A stretch of DNA of 57,089 nucleotides from Bacteroidia bacterium (lineage in GTDB: Bacteria > Bacteroidota > Bacteroidia > Flavobacteriales_E > Vicingaceae), in contig JAUIMG010000017.1 in the NCBI GenBank assembly GCA_030433355.1, forward strand, positions 1 through 57,089. Reading direction: 5' to 3'. Positions within the stretch are counted from its first letter, which is position 1. Every line of letters starts with the position of its first letter. Of the stretch, positions 37,548 through 48,084 are shown piece by piece. Below the pieces are notes generated by a model. It worked only from the letters and a program-made list of their open reading frames with translations, did no database searches and was not told where the DNA came from. Made by a program: the position numbers and the translations under genes.

Positions 37548-40500
37548 ATCTTCAGCAGGATCTGGGAAAACTTTTACTTTGGTTAAGGAGTATTTGAAAT
37601 GGTGCTTTAAAACAAGCAACTCTTTTTATTATTCTCGCATTTTAGCAATAACTTTTACCAATAAAGCTACCCTAGAAATGAAAGACCGGGTTGTTGAAAC
37701 TCTTCTAAATGCTATTAGTAAAGAGAAGGGTTTAAATCATCTCAACCAAGCGATACTAGAGGAGTTAGATATTTCAGAAGAAGACTTAAGAAAGTTAAGT
37801 AAAGATTTACTCTCAAATTTATTACACAACTACGGAGACTTTTCTATTAGCACCATTGATAAGTTTTCTCACAAGTTGGTAAGAACCTTTGCACATGACT
37901 TGAAAATTCCATTGAACTTCAAAGTGGAATTAGATTTAAAGGAAGTGCTTCAAACTGTTGTTAGTTCCTTCATTTCAACTATAGGGAATAAGAGTAATTA
38001 TGATCAATGGATCTATAACTTCTCTTTTGATAAATTAGAGGACAACAAAAGTTGGAAGGTCGAAAATGAGCTAATCGGTTTAATGAGCAGTCTTTTAGAA
38101 GAGAGGAATAGAAGATTTTTACAAGATCTACTAATTGCTGATGGGGGAGAATATATTGCATTATTGAAGTATTATAAGAAGGAGAATGCTATTGTTTATG
38201 CCCAGGTAAAAGAAAATGCAGAAAAAGCTATTAAGCTTATCCAAGCTAAAGGAATAGCACCTTCTGATTTTTACCAAACTAATAAAGGACTTTACACTTA
38301 TTTTAAAAATAAGACCAAAGAAGAAGAGTTTTTAGGAAGACCAAATTCATTTGTCAATAAAACTATTGAAGAAGATAATTGGGTTTCCGCTAAGCTAAAA
38401 GGATCGGAGACTGAATCAAAAATTATAGAGATTGGAAGTGAATTGAAGACTTACTTCTTCGCTATTGAAAAGCTATTAGAAGCCAATAGAAGTGAATGTA
38501 TTATTAGAAATTCTTTAATAAAAAATCTATATTCCGTTGCACTTCAGCGCGAGCTTGCAAAACAGTTGGATAAGCTTAAAAAGGAAATGAATTTTATCAA
38601 TATGGCTGACATCAATCATAGAATAGCGGAAGTTGTATTATCTGAACCTATGCCTTTTGTGTATGAAAGATTGGGAGAAAAATACAATCATATTATGATT
38701 GATGAATTTCAAGATACATCTCCCTTGCAATTTGCAAACCTTTTGCCTTTAATGGAGGAGGGCCTTTCAAAGGGTTTTGAAAGCATGATAGTTGGAGATG
38801 CCAAGCAGGCGATTTATCGATTTAGAGGTGGTGACTATAAGCAACTTTCAAAAATGCCTAATCTCAGTTTTCAGAATTTTAAAGAAGAAGACCTCATTAA
38901 TATGAGAATGGAGTCTTTGAAGGTGAATTATAAGGAGAAACAATTAAACACTAATTATAGATCTAAGCAGAAAGTAATAGAATTCAATAACTCCATTTTT
39001 AATTATGTAAAAAACTCCTCTTTGATTAGTGATGAGACAAAAGAAATCTATAAAGAAGTAGAACAGAATTCCCATGATACAAGTAAAGAAGGCTACGTTC
39101 AATTAGATGTTCTAGATGTTAAAGACGAAGGCAAAGAAATTATTTTTGACCGTTTACTTGAGAATATAAAACAATGTTTAGAAGATGGTTATAGCTTGGA
39201 TGATATCGCTATTTTGACACATAAAAATGCCCAATCTTCTGAAGTTGCTCAGTTTCTAAAAAGACATCATATTAAGGCTATTTCTTCTGAGGCTTTGCTT
39301 CTTTCTAATTCAGAGGAAATAGAGTTTCTTATGAAATTGATTGCTTTAATTTCTAATAAGCAAGATAGTATTGCACGAATTAAAGCCATTAGCTATTTAG
39401 CAGCAAAAAGATCCAAAGACTTGTTAGAGTTGCACTCTGAATTTGAAAACTTTGAAAAGCTAAATAGTTATCTTATTAGAGAGTTTAATTTAAACCTGAG
39501 TCACCTTAATAATCTTCCATTAGTTCATTTAGTGGAAAGTCTAATTAGAAGTTTAAATTTAGATATAGAATACGATCCTTACTTACAGTTTTTCCAGGAC
39601 ATTGTATATGATTTTAGCAAAAAAGAAGGAAATGATATTGGTTTGTTTTTAGAATATTGGGAGGATAAATCCTACAAGTTTTCTCTTGATATTCCTTCAA
39701 ATAATGATGCTGTCAATTTAATGACTGTGCACCGTTCGAAAGGTTTAGAATTTAAAGTTGTCTTTTTCCCTTTTTCAAATATTTCAAAAGGCTACCACAC
39801 AGAATTGAAATGGATAGAAGAGTTGCCGCAAAATAATACTAAAGCAAAAGTTGGGGTAATTGGGGTAAATAAAGATTTGCTAGATACTACTTTAGCGAAT
39901 TTAAAGGAAGAAGAAGATCAAGGGGAAGAGGCTGATTTGATGAATAGGATTTATGTTGCTTTCACAAGAGCATCAGAAAGGTTATACATTCAATGCGAAA
40001 GTAAAACACCAAAAAAAGATTCTGATTTAAAACTATCTCTCGATAATTTATTCTATGCTTTCATAAAAAACACAAGTTTTTTAAATCAGCAATCGGAAGT
40101 GTTATATACTTATGGGGATAGGAAAATAAAGGTAGTAGAAAAAGAAGAAGAAAAAAGCGAGGATTCAATGAAAGAGATAGAATATATATCACGTGCAACC
40201 TATGAAGATTTAGAATTCGCTATGGAGACAGATTTAACTCCAAATGAATCTGTAGAAAAAGGGAATATTATTCATGAAATCTTCTACAAGATGAATAATA
40301 CTGAAGATTTAAATGCTTCTATAAAGAAGGTTAAAGAGGCTTTTCCTTCTTATACAGATTGGAAAGCCATAGAAGATGAATTGAATTTGTTGGTAGCTCA
40401 AGACTTATTCAAAAGTATTTTTAATGCGTCGGGAAGCGTATTTAAAGAGAAGGATATTCTAGATGAAGATGGGAATGTTTTTAGACCGGATAGGGTGATA

Positions 40501-40668
40501 GAGAAAGAAGATAAAAATATTATACTAGACTTTAAAACGGGGATAAAGAATAATGCACATAGATTGCAAGTAGAGAAGTATAGCCAATTATTGAAATCAA
40601 TATCCAATAAAAAAGTTGAGGCTTATTTAGTTTACACAGAAGACCTGCAAATAGAAAAAGTAGCTTAA
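37525..40668 (+). CDS. UvrD-family helicase-nuclease, AddA/RecB type
   Basis: A 1047-residue double-strand-break repair enzyme. Superfamily I helicase motifs are all present: Walker A SSAGSGKT (9-16), DEFQDTSP (from residue 393), NTNYRS, HRSKGLEF (near 736) and VAFTRASERL. The C-terminal PD-(D/E)XK nuclease domain has FRPDRVIE and LDFKTG (Asp1002, Lys1004). This matches AddA or RecB. No AddB/RecC partner gene lies in this window. The start lies 23 bases inside miaA, and the stop codon shares the TTAA at 40665-40668 with the converging adhesin gene. Confidence 0.9.
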   Translation: MEKFQVYKSSAGSGKTFTLVKEYLKWCFKTSNSFYYSRILAITFTNKATLEMKDRVVETLLNAISKEKGLNHLNQAILEELDISEEDLRKLSKDLLSNLLHNYGDFSISTIDKFSHKLVRTFAHDLKIPLNFKVELDLKEVLQTVVSSFISTIGNKSNYDQWIYNFSFDKLEDNKSWKVENELIGLMSSLLEERNRRFLQDLLIADGGEYIALLKYYKKENAIVYAQVKENAEKAIKLIQAKGIAPSDFYQTNKGLYTYFKNKTKEEEFLGRPNSFVNKTIEEDNWVSAKLKGSETESKIIEIGSELKTYFFAIEKLLEANRSECIIRNSLIKNLYSVALQRELAKQLDKLKKEMNFINMADINHRIAEVVLSEPMPFVYERLGEKYNHIMIDEFQDTSPLQFANLLPLMEEGLSKGFESMIVGDAKQAIYRFRGGDYKQLSKMPNLSFQNFKEEDLINMRMESLKVNYKEKQLNTNYRSKQKVIEFNNSIFNYVKNSSLISDETKEIYKEVEQNSHDTSKEGYVQLDVLDVKDEGKEIIFDRLLENIKQCLEDGYSLDDIAILTHKNAQSSEVAQFLKRHHIKAISSEALLLSNSEEIEFLMKLIALISNKQDSIARIKAISYLAAKRSKDLLELHSEFENFEKLNSYLIREFNLNLSHLNNLPLVHLVESLIRSLNLDIEYDPYLQFFQDIVYDFSKKEGNDIGLFLEYWEDKSYKFSLDIPSNNDAVNLMTVHRSKGLEFKVVFFPFSNISKGYHTELKWIEELPQNNTKAKVGVIGVNKDLLDTTLANLKEEEDQGEEADLMNRIYVAFTRASERLYIQCESKTPKKDSDLKLSLDNLFYAFIKNTSFLNQQSEVLYTYGDRKIKVVEKEEEKSEDSMKEIEYISRATYEDLEFAMETDLTPNESVEKGNIIHEIFYKMNNTEDLNASIKKVKEAFPSYTDWKAIEDELNLLVAQDLFKSIFNASGSVFKEKDILDEDGNVFRPDRVIEKEDKNIILDFKTGIKNNAHRLQVEKYSQLLKSISNKKVEAYLVYTEDLQIEKVA

Positions 40669-43600
40669 CGCAATAGACTGATATTCCCCTTTTTACTTAT
40701 AACTTCTTCCCCAAACGTTAGAGCTTCAACGGTGTATACATAAGTTTCGATGTTCTGAGGAACTCCTTTATACTTGCCGTCCCATCCTTTACTAAAATCG
40801 TTAGACTCAAATACTAATTCACCAAATCTATTATAAATTTTAAAAGCGATTAGTTCCTTTAACCCCCAACCTTTTGCGAAAATAACATCATTTTTACCAT
40901 CGTTATTTGGGCTAAATGCTGTTGGCACATCTAAACTGTAAACCTCCTTAACTTCTATTCTTACTTGATAGGTTGTATCAAAACAACCATTGATGTCTGT
41001 AACACTTACTGTGTAAGTTATACTCTTTAAAGGTTGCATGGTAGGATTTGGACAATCTGAACAGCTTAACCAATCAGTTGGAGACCAACTGTAATTAAAT
41101 CCCTCGAATCCTGTGTAGTAGTTTACATTAAGCTTCTCTCCTATAAAAAGACTAGTGTCAATATTGTTGTTCCAAATAGGTTTAGGGATTACTTCTAAAT
41201 TTATAAAAGCAGTATCGTAACAATCAAACTGGTTTCTTACTTCAACAGAATATCTAATGCTACTATCTGGGAATGCTTTCACTTGAGCTAAGTTATTCGA
41301 ATTTAAAAATAGGTTTGGGAACCAATTATAAGCTATTCCTCCACTAGCATTTAAAATAGCAGTATCTCCTAGACAAATAGGCCCATTTGGTAGAATGCTA
41401 GCTATAGGACTTGGGTTTACAACGATGCTCTTCTGACTAACATCCTGACATCCTATATTAGAATTTACGCTTAGCTGAATGGTATAATTACCTGCTTGAT
41501 TGTATACATAATTCGTGTTAAAATCTTGCGAGTTTGAATTCCCATCACCAAAATCCCAAATAAAGCTATTTTGGCCTTGACTTAAGTTGGTTAGTTGTAA
41601 ATTGAAAGGAGTACAACCAATAGTGTCACTCATTGCAAACTTAGAAATTACATTTTCAATATAGATGGAGTCTCCTTTTACAGTTACCTGACAATTACCC
41701 GTAGAATCTATTAATCTTATAGAAGGGGTGATGAATCCGGTTGTGTCAGTATATTGATGAATTGTGGGGCTGTTTGTTGAACTTGAACCATCTCCAAATG
41801 CCCACCTAAAATTATCTACTCCACTTTGATTAACTATACGGAAAGATATGGGTTCGTTTAAGCAAGCGCTATCTTTATCAAATACAATGGTAGCTATAGG
41901 TCCGGTTATTTGAATGTAATCATTTAAAAGAGCGGTATCTGCGCAACCATTCTGGGTTTCAACAATTAATTGAATGTCAAAATTTCCTGGAGATGTAAAG
42001 TTTTTAAAAGGATCTTGTAATTGAATTTCTTCGCCATTCCCTAAATCCCATTTCCATCTATTAATAGGACCCAATGAAGTATCTGTAAAATTTACTCCTA
42101 AAGGATAACAGCTTGCCGAAGTAGTGTCTGCAAAAAATCCTGCTTTAGGGATTTCTTCAACATTCACAATATATCTTGAAAGAGAGTCCCTGCAACCGTT
42201 CTCGTCTTCTGCAACTAATTTAACGGGAAAACCTCCTGAGATGGAATAAATATGAGAAACGAATTGGTCATTAGAAGCTAAGGAACTGCCATCGCCAAAA
42301 TACCAAGTGCTGTTTATATTTAAGCCAGTTGATCTGTTAATAAAAGTGATTGTATCCTCTTCACAAATGTTTAGATTGCTTGTGCTTGCAAAATCTACTT
42401 TTAAAGCGGCCGAATTTAAATAGTTTACAAAGGTAGTATCTGAAGTACACCCAATAGTATCTGTTATTCTAAGTCTAACATTAAACCTACCAAGCTGAGA
42501 AATTGTTACTCTGGGGTTTTGGTCTCTTAAGGTGTCATTTGGGTTTGAAGAAATAAACCACTCCCAATTTTCAATCCCTGCTTGGAAGGAAGAGGTGTCT
42601 GTAAACTGTATAGTATAAGGCAAACAACCACCTCGGATATCACTAGTGAAGCCAGCTTTAGGATTAGAAACCATTACAGATACGGTAACGGTATCGTAGC
42701 ACCCTGGCCGTTCTGTTAAAACAAGCATTACTTCATTGATCCCTTCTTTAAATATATTTGTTGAGATGGTGGAGTCTAATGCGGAGCTAAGATAGCTGCC
42801 ATTTAAATACCAATCATAAGAGGGGTAAAACAAGGTGTTGTTGAAATAGATTCTTATACTATCTCCCTTGCAATATTCTTTTGGAAAAGGTAAATCATTT
42901 GGTTTGCTCCTAGGGATTAAATCAATGTTAAAAGCCATCGTATCTGGTCTACAGCCATTGGTGTCGTTTAATGTAATTAAGTTGACATTATATCTAGCTC
43001 CACTTGGGTATAAATGGGTTGGATTCTCATTGATAGAGTCAATGGGACTGTTATCACCAAAATCCCAATAAAAGCGAGTAACTCCTCGCATATCACCTGT
43101 AAATTGAACATTTAGAGGGTTTATACAATCGAAAGTGGCATAAGGAAAAGACATGGGACCTTTTACATAAAAGGTATCCTCAAACCCAACGGTATCGCAG
43201 CCGATACCAACTTTTACATTGACAAAATACATGCCTGTGTCTCTATAGAAATTAAAATATCCTGTATTGATGACATCTTCCACATAGGAATTTTTGCTAG
43301 CATTTCTGGAGTAGATGCCAAATTCGTAAACATTGCCAATGCTACTATCCATTTGAATGGTTAACGTATCTCCTTGGCAAACAGTATCTGGGAAAATGCT
43401 ATAGCTTGGGTCTTCTTTTACAGCAGCAATTACCTCCAATGTATCAAATGCTGTACAACCTAAATCATTGGAAACCGATATAGTTATTGTATTAAAAGAA
43501 ACGGTGTCAAATAATTGGTCAGGGGGAGTTTTCTGGCTGTAGGTATTTCCGTTTCCAAAATTCCATCGCCATGTAATTGGTATTCCGGGTCCACTTGAAG

Positions 43601-45023
43601 TATCCTTAAAAGATAAGGTAAAAGGCAGACAACCTATAAACCCATCTAAACTATCATTAACCAATATCTTGGTTTCAAAAGGTTGTATTAGTCTTGAATT
43701 TATAGCAGTATCCTTGCATCCATTTGGACTTGTAACAATAAGTGTGTCTTTATAACTACCTCTGTTTTTATGATTGAAGGATGGATTCGGAACTGAAAAA
43801 TTGTAAAGGGTGTCTTGTAAAAGACTGCCTTTGGCCCAAATTCTCCAATCGTAATTGGCAGCATTAAAAGAAGAATCACTAAATCCAACAGTATCATCTA
43901 AGATACAGGTGGTGTCAGGTGAGGTGCCAAAATTTGCAATTACTTTTTCAATGATAATGGTATCTGTTTTAGTATCCAAACAGCCGGTTCCTGATGCATT
44001 GAAGGTTATAATGTAAGTACCTGAATCCTGAAAACGATGAACAGGATTTCTTTCAAAACTGATTGGAGTGCCATCACCAAAATTCCATGTTACTGTATTT
44101 GCACCTGAAGATAAATCTGTAAACAGTATTGGCTCATTTAAACAGCCGATGGTTTTTGATTTACTGAAATCAGCGTTTATAGGAGCAAGTTCTACATAAT
44201 TTTGCTTTAATTCTCTTACTGTGCAGTTTCCATCGGAAACGCTAAGCTCTACATCATATACACCAAAGTTTACATAAGTATGACTAGGATTGGTTTGTGT
44301 TGAAAAATTTCCATCACCAAAGTCCCAATTATAAGTAAGGTTGTTTCCAATTGAATTATTTTGAAAGTTGACAGTATAAGGTGCAACACAAGAGACTGTT
44401 TGGTTTGTAGCAGAAAAAGAAGCTGTTGGTGGAATGGTCACTTTAACGGTATCTGTGCTTCTAAAGGCGTCTCCACATCCAAATTCGTCAATTACTTGAA
44501 GGTTGGGAACATAAGAACCACCAACCCTGTAAGGATGGGTTGGATTTGCTTGGCTCCCTGGTTGACTGCCATCACCAAAATCCCAGATATAAGTTCTTAT
44601 AGAAGTATCTCCAATGGTTGAATTGTCCGTAAAGTTAACATTCAATATAGGGCATCCATTTTTAGGATTGAAGGTAAAGTCGGCAGTGGGGTTTCTATAA
44701 ACTTTGATGTACGCAGTCTTTGTTTCTGTATCTGTATTGGTTCCATCACTAACGGTTAAAGAAACTGTAAATCTCCCTTGGATTATATAATTTTCAAATG
44801 GATTTCTTAAAGTTGAGGTGTTCCCATTGCCAAAGTTCCAAGTCCGAGAAGTAATATTTCCGGTACTTAAATCGCTAAATTGAACGCCAATTGAGTTGCA
44901 GCCGAATAGAGTATCTGCGCTAAAATTAGCATTAACTTGAGCTGTAGCCTGCAGGTGAAAGCCAAAGAGTACTACTAGTAGGGTTAAAAATCTAAATTGT
45001 ATTCGTCTATTTTTCAGAGACAT
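40665..45023 (-). CDS. PKD-repeat surface protein with T9SS type B sorting domain
   Basis: A 1452-residue exported protein with a signal peptide (about 1-29) and about a dozen PKD-type domains (recurring WxFGDG or WNFGNG followed by xNPxHxY and VxLxV), each often carrying a cysteine pair. The C-terminal T9SS type B/gliding domain includes DVPTAFSPNNDGKNDV, KIYNRFGELVFES and the end KGNISLLR. An adhesive cell-surface role is expected. It diverges from a PorP/SprF gene (33 bases between start codons), its likely secretion partner. Confidence 0.92.
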   Translation of the reverse strand: MSLKNRRIQFRFLTLLVVLFGFHLQATAQVNANFSADTLFGCNSIGVQFSDLSTGNITSRTWNFGNGNTSTLRNPFENYIIQGRFTVSLTVSDGTNTDTETKTAYIKVYRNPTADFTFNPKNGCPILNVNFTDNSTIGDTSIRTYIWDFGDGSQPGSQANPTHPYRVGGSYVPNLQVIDEFGCGDAFRSTDTVKVTIPPTASFSATNQTVSCVAPYTVNFQNNSIGNNLTYNWDFGDGNFSTQTNPSHTYVNFGVYDVELSVSDGNCTVRELKQNYVELAPINADFSKSKTIGCLNEPILFTDLSSGANTVTWNFGDGTPISFERNPVHRFQDSGTYIITFNASGTGCLDTKTDTIIIEKVIANFGTSPDTTCILDDTVGFSDSSFNAANYDWRIWAKGSLLQDTLYNFSVPNPSFNHKNRGSYKDTLIVTSPNGCKDTAINSRLIQPFETKILVNDSLDGFIGCLPFTLSFKDTSSGPGIPITWRWNFGNGNTYSQKTPPDQLFDTVSFNTITISVSNDLGCTAFDTLEVIAAVKEDPSYSIFPDTVCQGDTLTIQMDSSIGNVYEFGIYSRNASKNSYVEDVINTGYFNFYRDTGMYFVNVKVGIGCDTVGFEDTFYVKGPMSFPYATFDCINPLNVQFTGDMRGVTRFYWDFGDNSPIDSINENPTHLYPSGARYNVNLITLNDTNGCRPDTMAFNIDLIPRSKPNDLPFPKEYCKGDSIRIYFNNTLFYPSYDWYLNGSYLSSALDSTISTNIFKEGINEVMLVLTERPGCYDTVTVSVMVSNPKAGFTSDIRGGCLPYTIQFTDTSSFQAGIENWEWFISSNPNDTLRDQNPRVTISQLGRFNVRLRITDTIGCTSDTTFVNYLNSAALKVDFASTSNLNICEEDTITFINRSTGLNINSTWYFGDGSSLASNDQFVSHIYSISGGFPVKLVAEDENGCRDSLSRYIVNVEEIPKAGFFADTTSASCYPLGVNFTDTSLGPINRWKWDLGNGEEIQLQDPFKNFTSPGNFDIQLIVETQNGCADTALLNDYIQITGPIATIVFDKDSACLNEPISFRIVNQSGVDNFRWAFGDGSSSTNSPTIHQYTDTTGFITPSIRLIDSTGNCQVTVKGDSIYIENVISKFAMSDTIGCTPFNLQLTNLSQGQNSFIWDFGDGNSNSQDFNTNYVYNQAGNYTIQLSVNSNIGCQDVSQKSIVVNPSPIASILPNGPICLGDTAILNASGGIAYNWFPNLFLNSNNLAQVKAFPDSSIRYSVEVRNQFDCYDTAFINLEVIPKPIWNNNIDTSLFIGEKLNVNYYTGFEGFNYSWSPTDWLSCSDCPNPTMQPLKSITYTVSVTDINGCFDTTYQVRIEVKEVYSLDVPTAFSPNNDGKNDVIFAKGWGLKELIAFKIYNRFGELVFESNDFSKGWDGKYKGVPQNIETYVYTVEALTFGEEVISKKGNISLLR

Positions 45024-45056
45024 ATGTAACGTATAATTTCTATTATTTTTACAAAA

Positions 45057-46085
45057 GTGAAATTAAGGTTAAGAAAATTAATATTTCTAAGTGGATTATC
45101 ATTTCTACTTTCAACTTCTATTCTAGGACAAGACGTACACTTTTCCCAAAAGTTGGCTCAAGATAGATTGAGAAATCCATCTTTAATTTCAGATTTTGAT
45201 GGTAAAGTTCAAGTTTTAAGTGCATATAGACAGCAGTGGCAAGCTGTTGGAGTGCCCTTCACAACTTCTGCTTTATTTGCAACTGCCAAAATTAAATCTG
45301 CTTCTCCGGCATTATCTTATTTTATTGGAATCGATTTTAATCATGACCGAAGTGGTGACGCCAAGTTAAGCTTTGTAGATATGGGTATAAATTTTGGAGC
45401 AAATTATACTTATGAAGGCAATGTTTTTGGTTTTGGAATAGGGACTTCTGTCGTTCAAAAATCTTTTGACCAATCAGGATTAACTTTTCCTTCACAATAT
45501 GATCGGTCTATTGGAGGGTTTAATTCTAACTTAGCTTCAGGAGAAGGACTTTTAGCCGAAAATATATCTTATTTTGATTTAAATTTAGGATTCAGTTGGA
45601 AAAGAAGAATTAATAGAAATTGGCAAATAACCACGGGTTTTGGATTATTGCATTTATTGCAGCCCGAAGAAAGTTTTTTAGGTCAAAACAATAAAAAAGC
45701 TATGGGACAGAGCTTCCAAATAGGAGCTGTTCATACACTTAACGAAAAATTCGATTTATTGCCTTACCTATCTTATTATCATACAGATGCTGCTTCAGAA
45801 ACTATTGTTGGTTCTGCATTAAAATGGGATACCCCTTACTTAGGACCTATTGAAGCATTATCTCCATTTCTATTTGTAAGAACAGGTATAGGTCGCAAAA
45901 CAGATGCTGCCATTATTGGAACAAATTTTTATGTCTCTAATTTTAATGTCGGGGTTTCTTATGATATTAACATCTCAGACCTTGAGCTTGCTTCCAATTA
46001 TAGAGGTGGCTTAGAGTTAAGTTTGGTATATACTGCTGATTACGAACGCTTATTAAAAAGAAGAATTCCTTGTGAAAGATATTAG
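45057..46085 (+). CDS. PorP/SprF family type IX secretion membrane protein (second copy)
   Basis: A 342-residue outer-membrane barrel protein. A GTG start at 45057 gives a clean signal peptide ending SILGQ, followed by DVHFSQKLAQDRLRNPSL, the usual PorP/SprF opening. It ends in RRIPCERY, resembling the IPCPKF end of the first copy. It is placed divergently from the PKD adhesin, and overlaps the next gene by 14 bases (GTG at 46072). Confidence 0.9.
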   Translation: MKLRLRKLIFLSGLSFLLSTSILGQDVHFSQKLAQDRLRNPSLISDFDGKVQVLSAYRQQWQAVGVPFTTSALFATAKIKSASPALSYFIGIDFNHDRSGDAKLSFVDMGINFGANYTYEGNVFGFGIGTSVVQKSFDQSGLTFPSQYDRSIGGFNSNLASGEGLLAENISYFDLNLGFSWKRRINRNWQITTGFGLLHLLQPEESFLGQNNKKAMGQSFQIGAVHTLNEKFDLLPYLSYYHTDAASETIVGSALKWDTPYLGPIEALSPFLFVRTGIGRKTDAAIIGTNFYVSNFNVGVSYDINISDLELASNYRGGLELSLVYTADYERLLKRRIPCERY

Positions 46086-48084
46086 TAGATACCTATTTAT
46101 ATTCATTCTTTTTTGTCCGTTTATTTCTTTTGGACAAGAGTTGAGTAGTTTTTCTAATAGGGAGTTGATTGAGCTAGCAGCCGATGCAGAATTATATAGA
46201 GATTACAGGTCGGCAGCTGAGTATTATGAAGCTTATTTAGAGAAGAAACCGTCCAAGGTAAATTATAGATATAAACTAGCAGAGAGTTATCGCTCTTCCA
46301 ATCAGTATAAGAAAGCAATTGAACAATATGGAATTGTACTAGCATCCAAAAACGCAAAGAAGTATCCTCTTTCAAAGTTTCATTTAGCAAGTATGGAAAT
46401 AGCCAATGGTGGTTGCGATACGGCAATTATTTTACTTGATGAATTTCGAAAAGAGTACAGAGGTGAAAAAAATGATAGAAGATACAGAAGGTTAGCAAAG
46501 TATAGCATAGAGGGTTGTCAGGGCAAAGAGAATAAGGGAAGAGAATTTATAATTGAAGCTTTACCGTCTGAAATCAATAGGTCTCACATGGAGGGCTCTC
46601 CGATATTTTTAGATGAAAAAACAATCCTCTATAATTCATTGAAACTAAAATCGAATGACAAGTTTGATATTTCGGAGGCTTTAACAAAGAGGCGAAAGTT
46701 TTATAAAGCTGCTATTGAAGAAGATGAATGGGTATCAAAAGGGGAATGGATCAATGAAGAATTAGAAACTAACTCCTTAGAAATTGGAAATGGTGCATTT
46801 AGTTTGGATGGGAACAGATTCTATTACTCCTTATGCTTTCAAGATCAAAATGCCCATGTAAATTGTGACATTTTTATGATTTCTAAAGCTGGAGATGGAT
46901 GGACATCTCCTCAGAAACTACCAGAGGAAATTAGTTCTAAACGTTACACTGAAACTCAAGTTGCTGTGGGTTTAGATGAAAAAAATAGAGAGGTGATCTA
47001 TTTTGTTTCTAATCGTCCGGAGGGAAAGGGTGGTTTAGATATTTGGTATACTGTCTATGATTTTAAAAAGAATGAATATAAGTCACCAAGAAACTGTGGC
47101 TCAAAAATTAATTCTGTTGGGGATGAAATGACTCCTTTTATAAATCCTTCCAATAGAAAATTATATTTTAGTTCTAACGGTCACCCTGGCTTTGGTCAGT
47201 TAGATGTTTTTTCATCCCTTGGATTAAGAAGCAAATGGGAGGAGCCCAAGAATTTAGGCAGTACAATTAATAGTTCAGCAGATGAGCTTTACTATGTTTT
47301 AGCACCAAAAGGAAATGCTGGGATTTTTGCTAGCAATAGATTTTATGAGAAGAAAGTTAGTACTTGTTGTGATGATCTTTTTTACTTTATAGATCCTGAT
47401 TTTGTAAGCGTTAGCTATAAGGCAAAGATGGAAGATGAGGAAAATAAGAAGATACTTGGTGCCGAATATCAATTGTTTCAAAAGTCAGATTCTACGGATG
47501 AAAAGTATCTTATTAAAAGCGGCATTACAAATGAGAACGGTGAAATTGATTTTGAACTAGAGCCAAATCAAAAATATGCTGTAGTTGTGAAAAAGGAGGA
47601 TTATTATACTTTAGAAAAAGATATCGAAAGCCCAAACACAACTTCAAATTCTTCTTTGGAAGAGAAAATAAAGATGAAAAGGATCACAAAAGAAGCTGTT
47701 CCTATTGAAAATATATACTACGAATACAATAGCTCTGAATTGTCTGATGAGGCAAAATTGAGCATCAAAAAAACTGTGCTTAAAATCTTAGATAATAATC
47801 CTCAATTAATTGTTGAAATTGGATCTCATACAGATGGTAATGGAACTGAAGCCTACAATAAAAATTTATCTCAAAGAAGAGCCGAAAGTGTTGTAAAGTA
47901 TTTAATAAGTGAAGGAATTCCAAAAGAAAATCTAATTGCCAAAGGATATGGTGAAATCAAACCTATAGCTCCAAATGTAAACGAAGATGGTTCAGATAAT
48001 CCTGAAGGAAGAGCAAAAAATAGAAGGACCGAGTTTCGGGTGGTTGGAAGTATAGAATATTTAGAAAACGATGATGACTACTAA
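46072..48084 (+). CDS. OmpA-family outer-membrane protein with TPR and PD40 repeats (PorE-like)
   Basis: A 670-residue protein. It has a signal peptide (about 1-21), tetratricopeptide-like helices (about 25-130), PD40/WD40-like propeller blades (SKRYTETQVAV, VYFVSNRPEGKGGLDIW, LYFSSNGHPGFGQLDVF), a carboxypeptidase-regulatory-like domain (about 445-520), and a C-terminal OmpA peptidoglycan-binding domain (SHTDGNGTEAYNKNLSQRRA, GYGE). This order is that of PorE, a T9SS component. Start GTG 46072 overlaps the PorP/SprF gene by 14 bases. Its stop shares the CTAA at 48081-48084 with kdsA. Confidence 0.85.
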   Translation: MKDISRYLFIFILFCPFISFGQELSSFSNRELIELAADAELYRDYRSAAEYYEAYLEKKPSKVNYRYKLAESYRSSNQYKKAIEQYGIVLASKNAKKYPLSKFHLASMEIANGGCDTAIILLDEFRKEYRGEKNDRRYRRLAKYSIEGCQGKENKGREFIIEALPSEINRSHMEGSPIFLDEKTILYNSLKLKSNDKFDISEALTKRRKFYKAAIEEDEWVSKGEWINEELETNSLEIGNGAFSLDGNRFYYSLCFQDQNAHVNCDIFMISKAGDGWTSPQKLPEEISSKRYTETQVAVGLDEKNREVIYFVSNRPEGKGGLDIWYTVYDFKKNEYKSPRNCGSKINSVGDEMTPFINPSNRKLYFSSNGHPGFGQLDVFSSLGLRSKWEEPKNLGSTINSSADELYYVLAPKGNAGIFASNRFYEKKVSTCCDDLFYFIDPDFVSVSYKAKMEDEENKKILGAEYQLFQKSDSTDEKYLIKSGITNENGEIDFELEPNQKYAVVVKKEDYYTLEKDIESPNTTSNSSLEEKIKMKRITKEAVPIENIYYEYNSSELSDEAKLSIKKTVLKILDNNPQLIVEIGSHTDGNGTEAYNKNLSQRRAESVVKYLISEGIPKENLIAKGYGEIKPIAPNVNEDGSDNPEGRAKNRRTEFRVVGSIEYLENDDDY

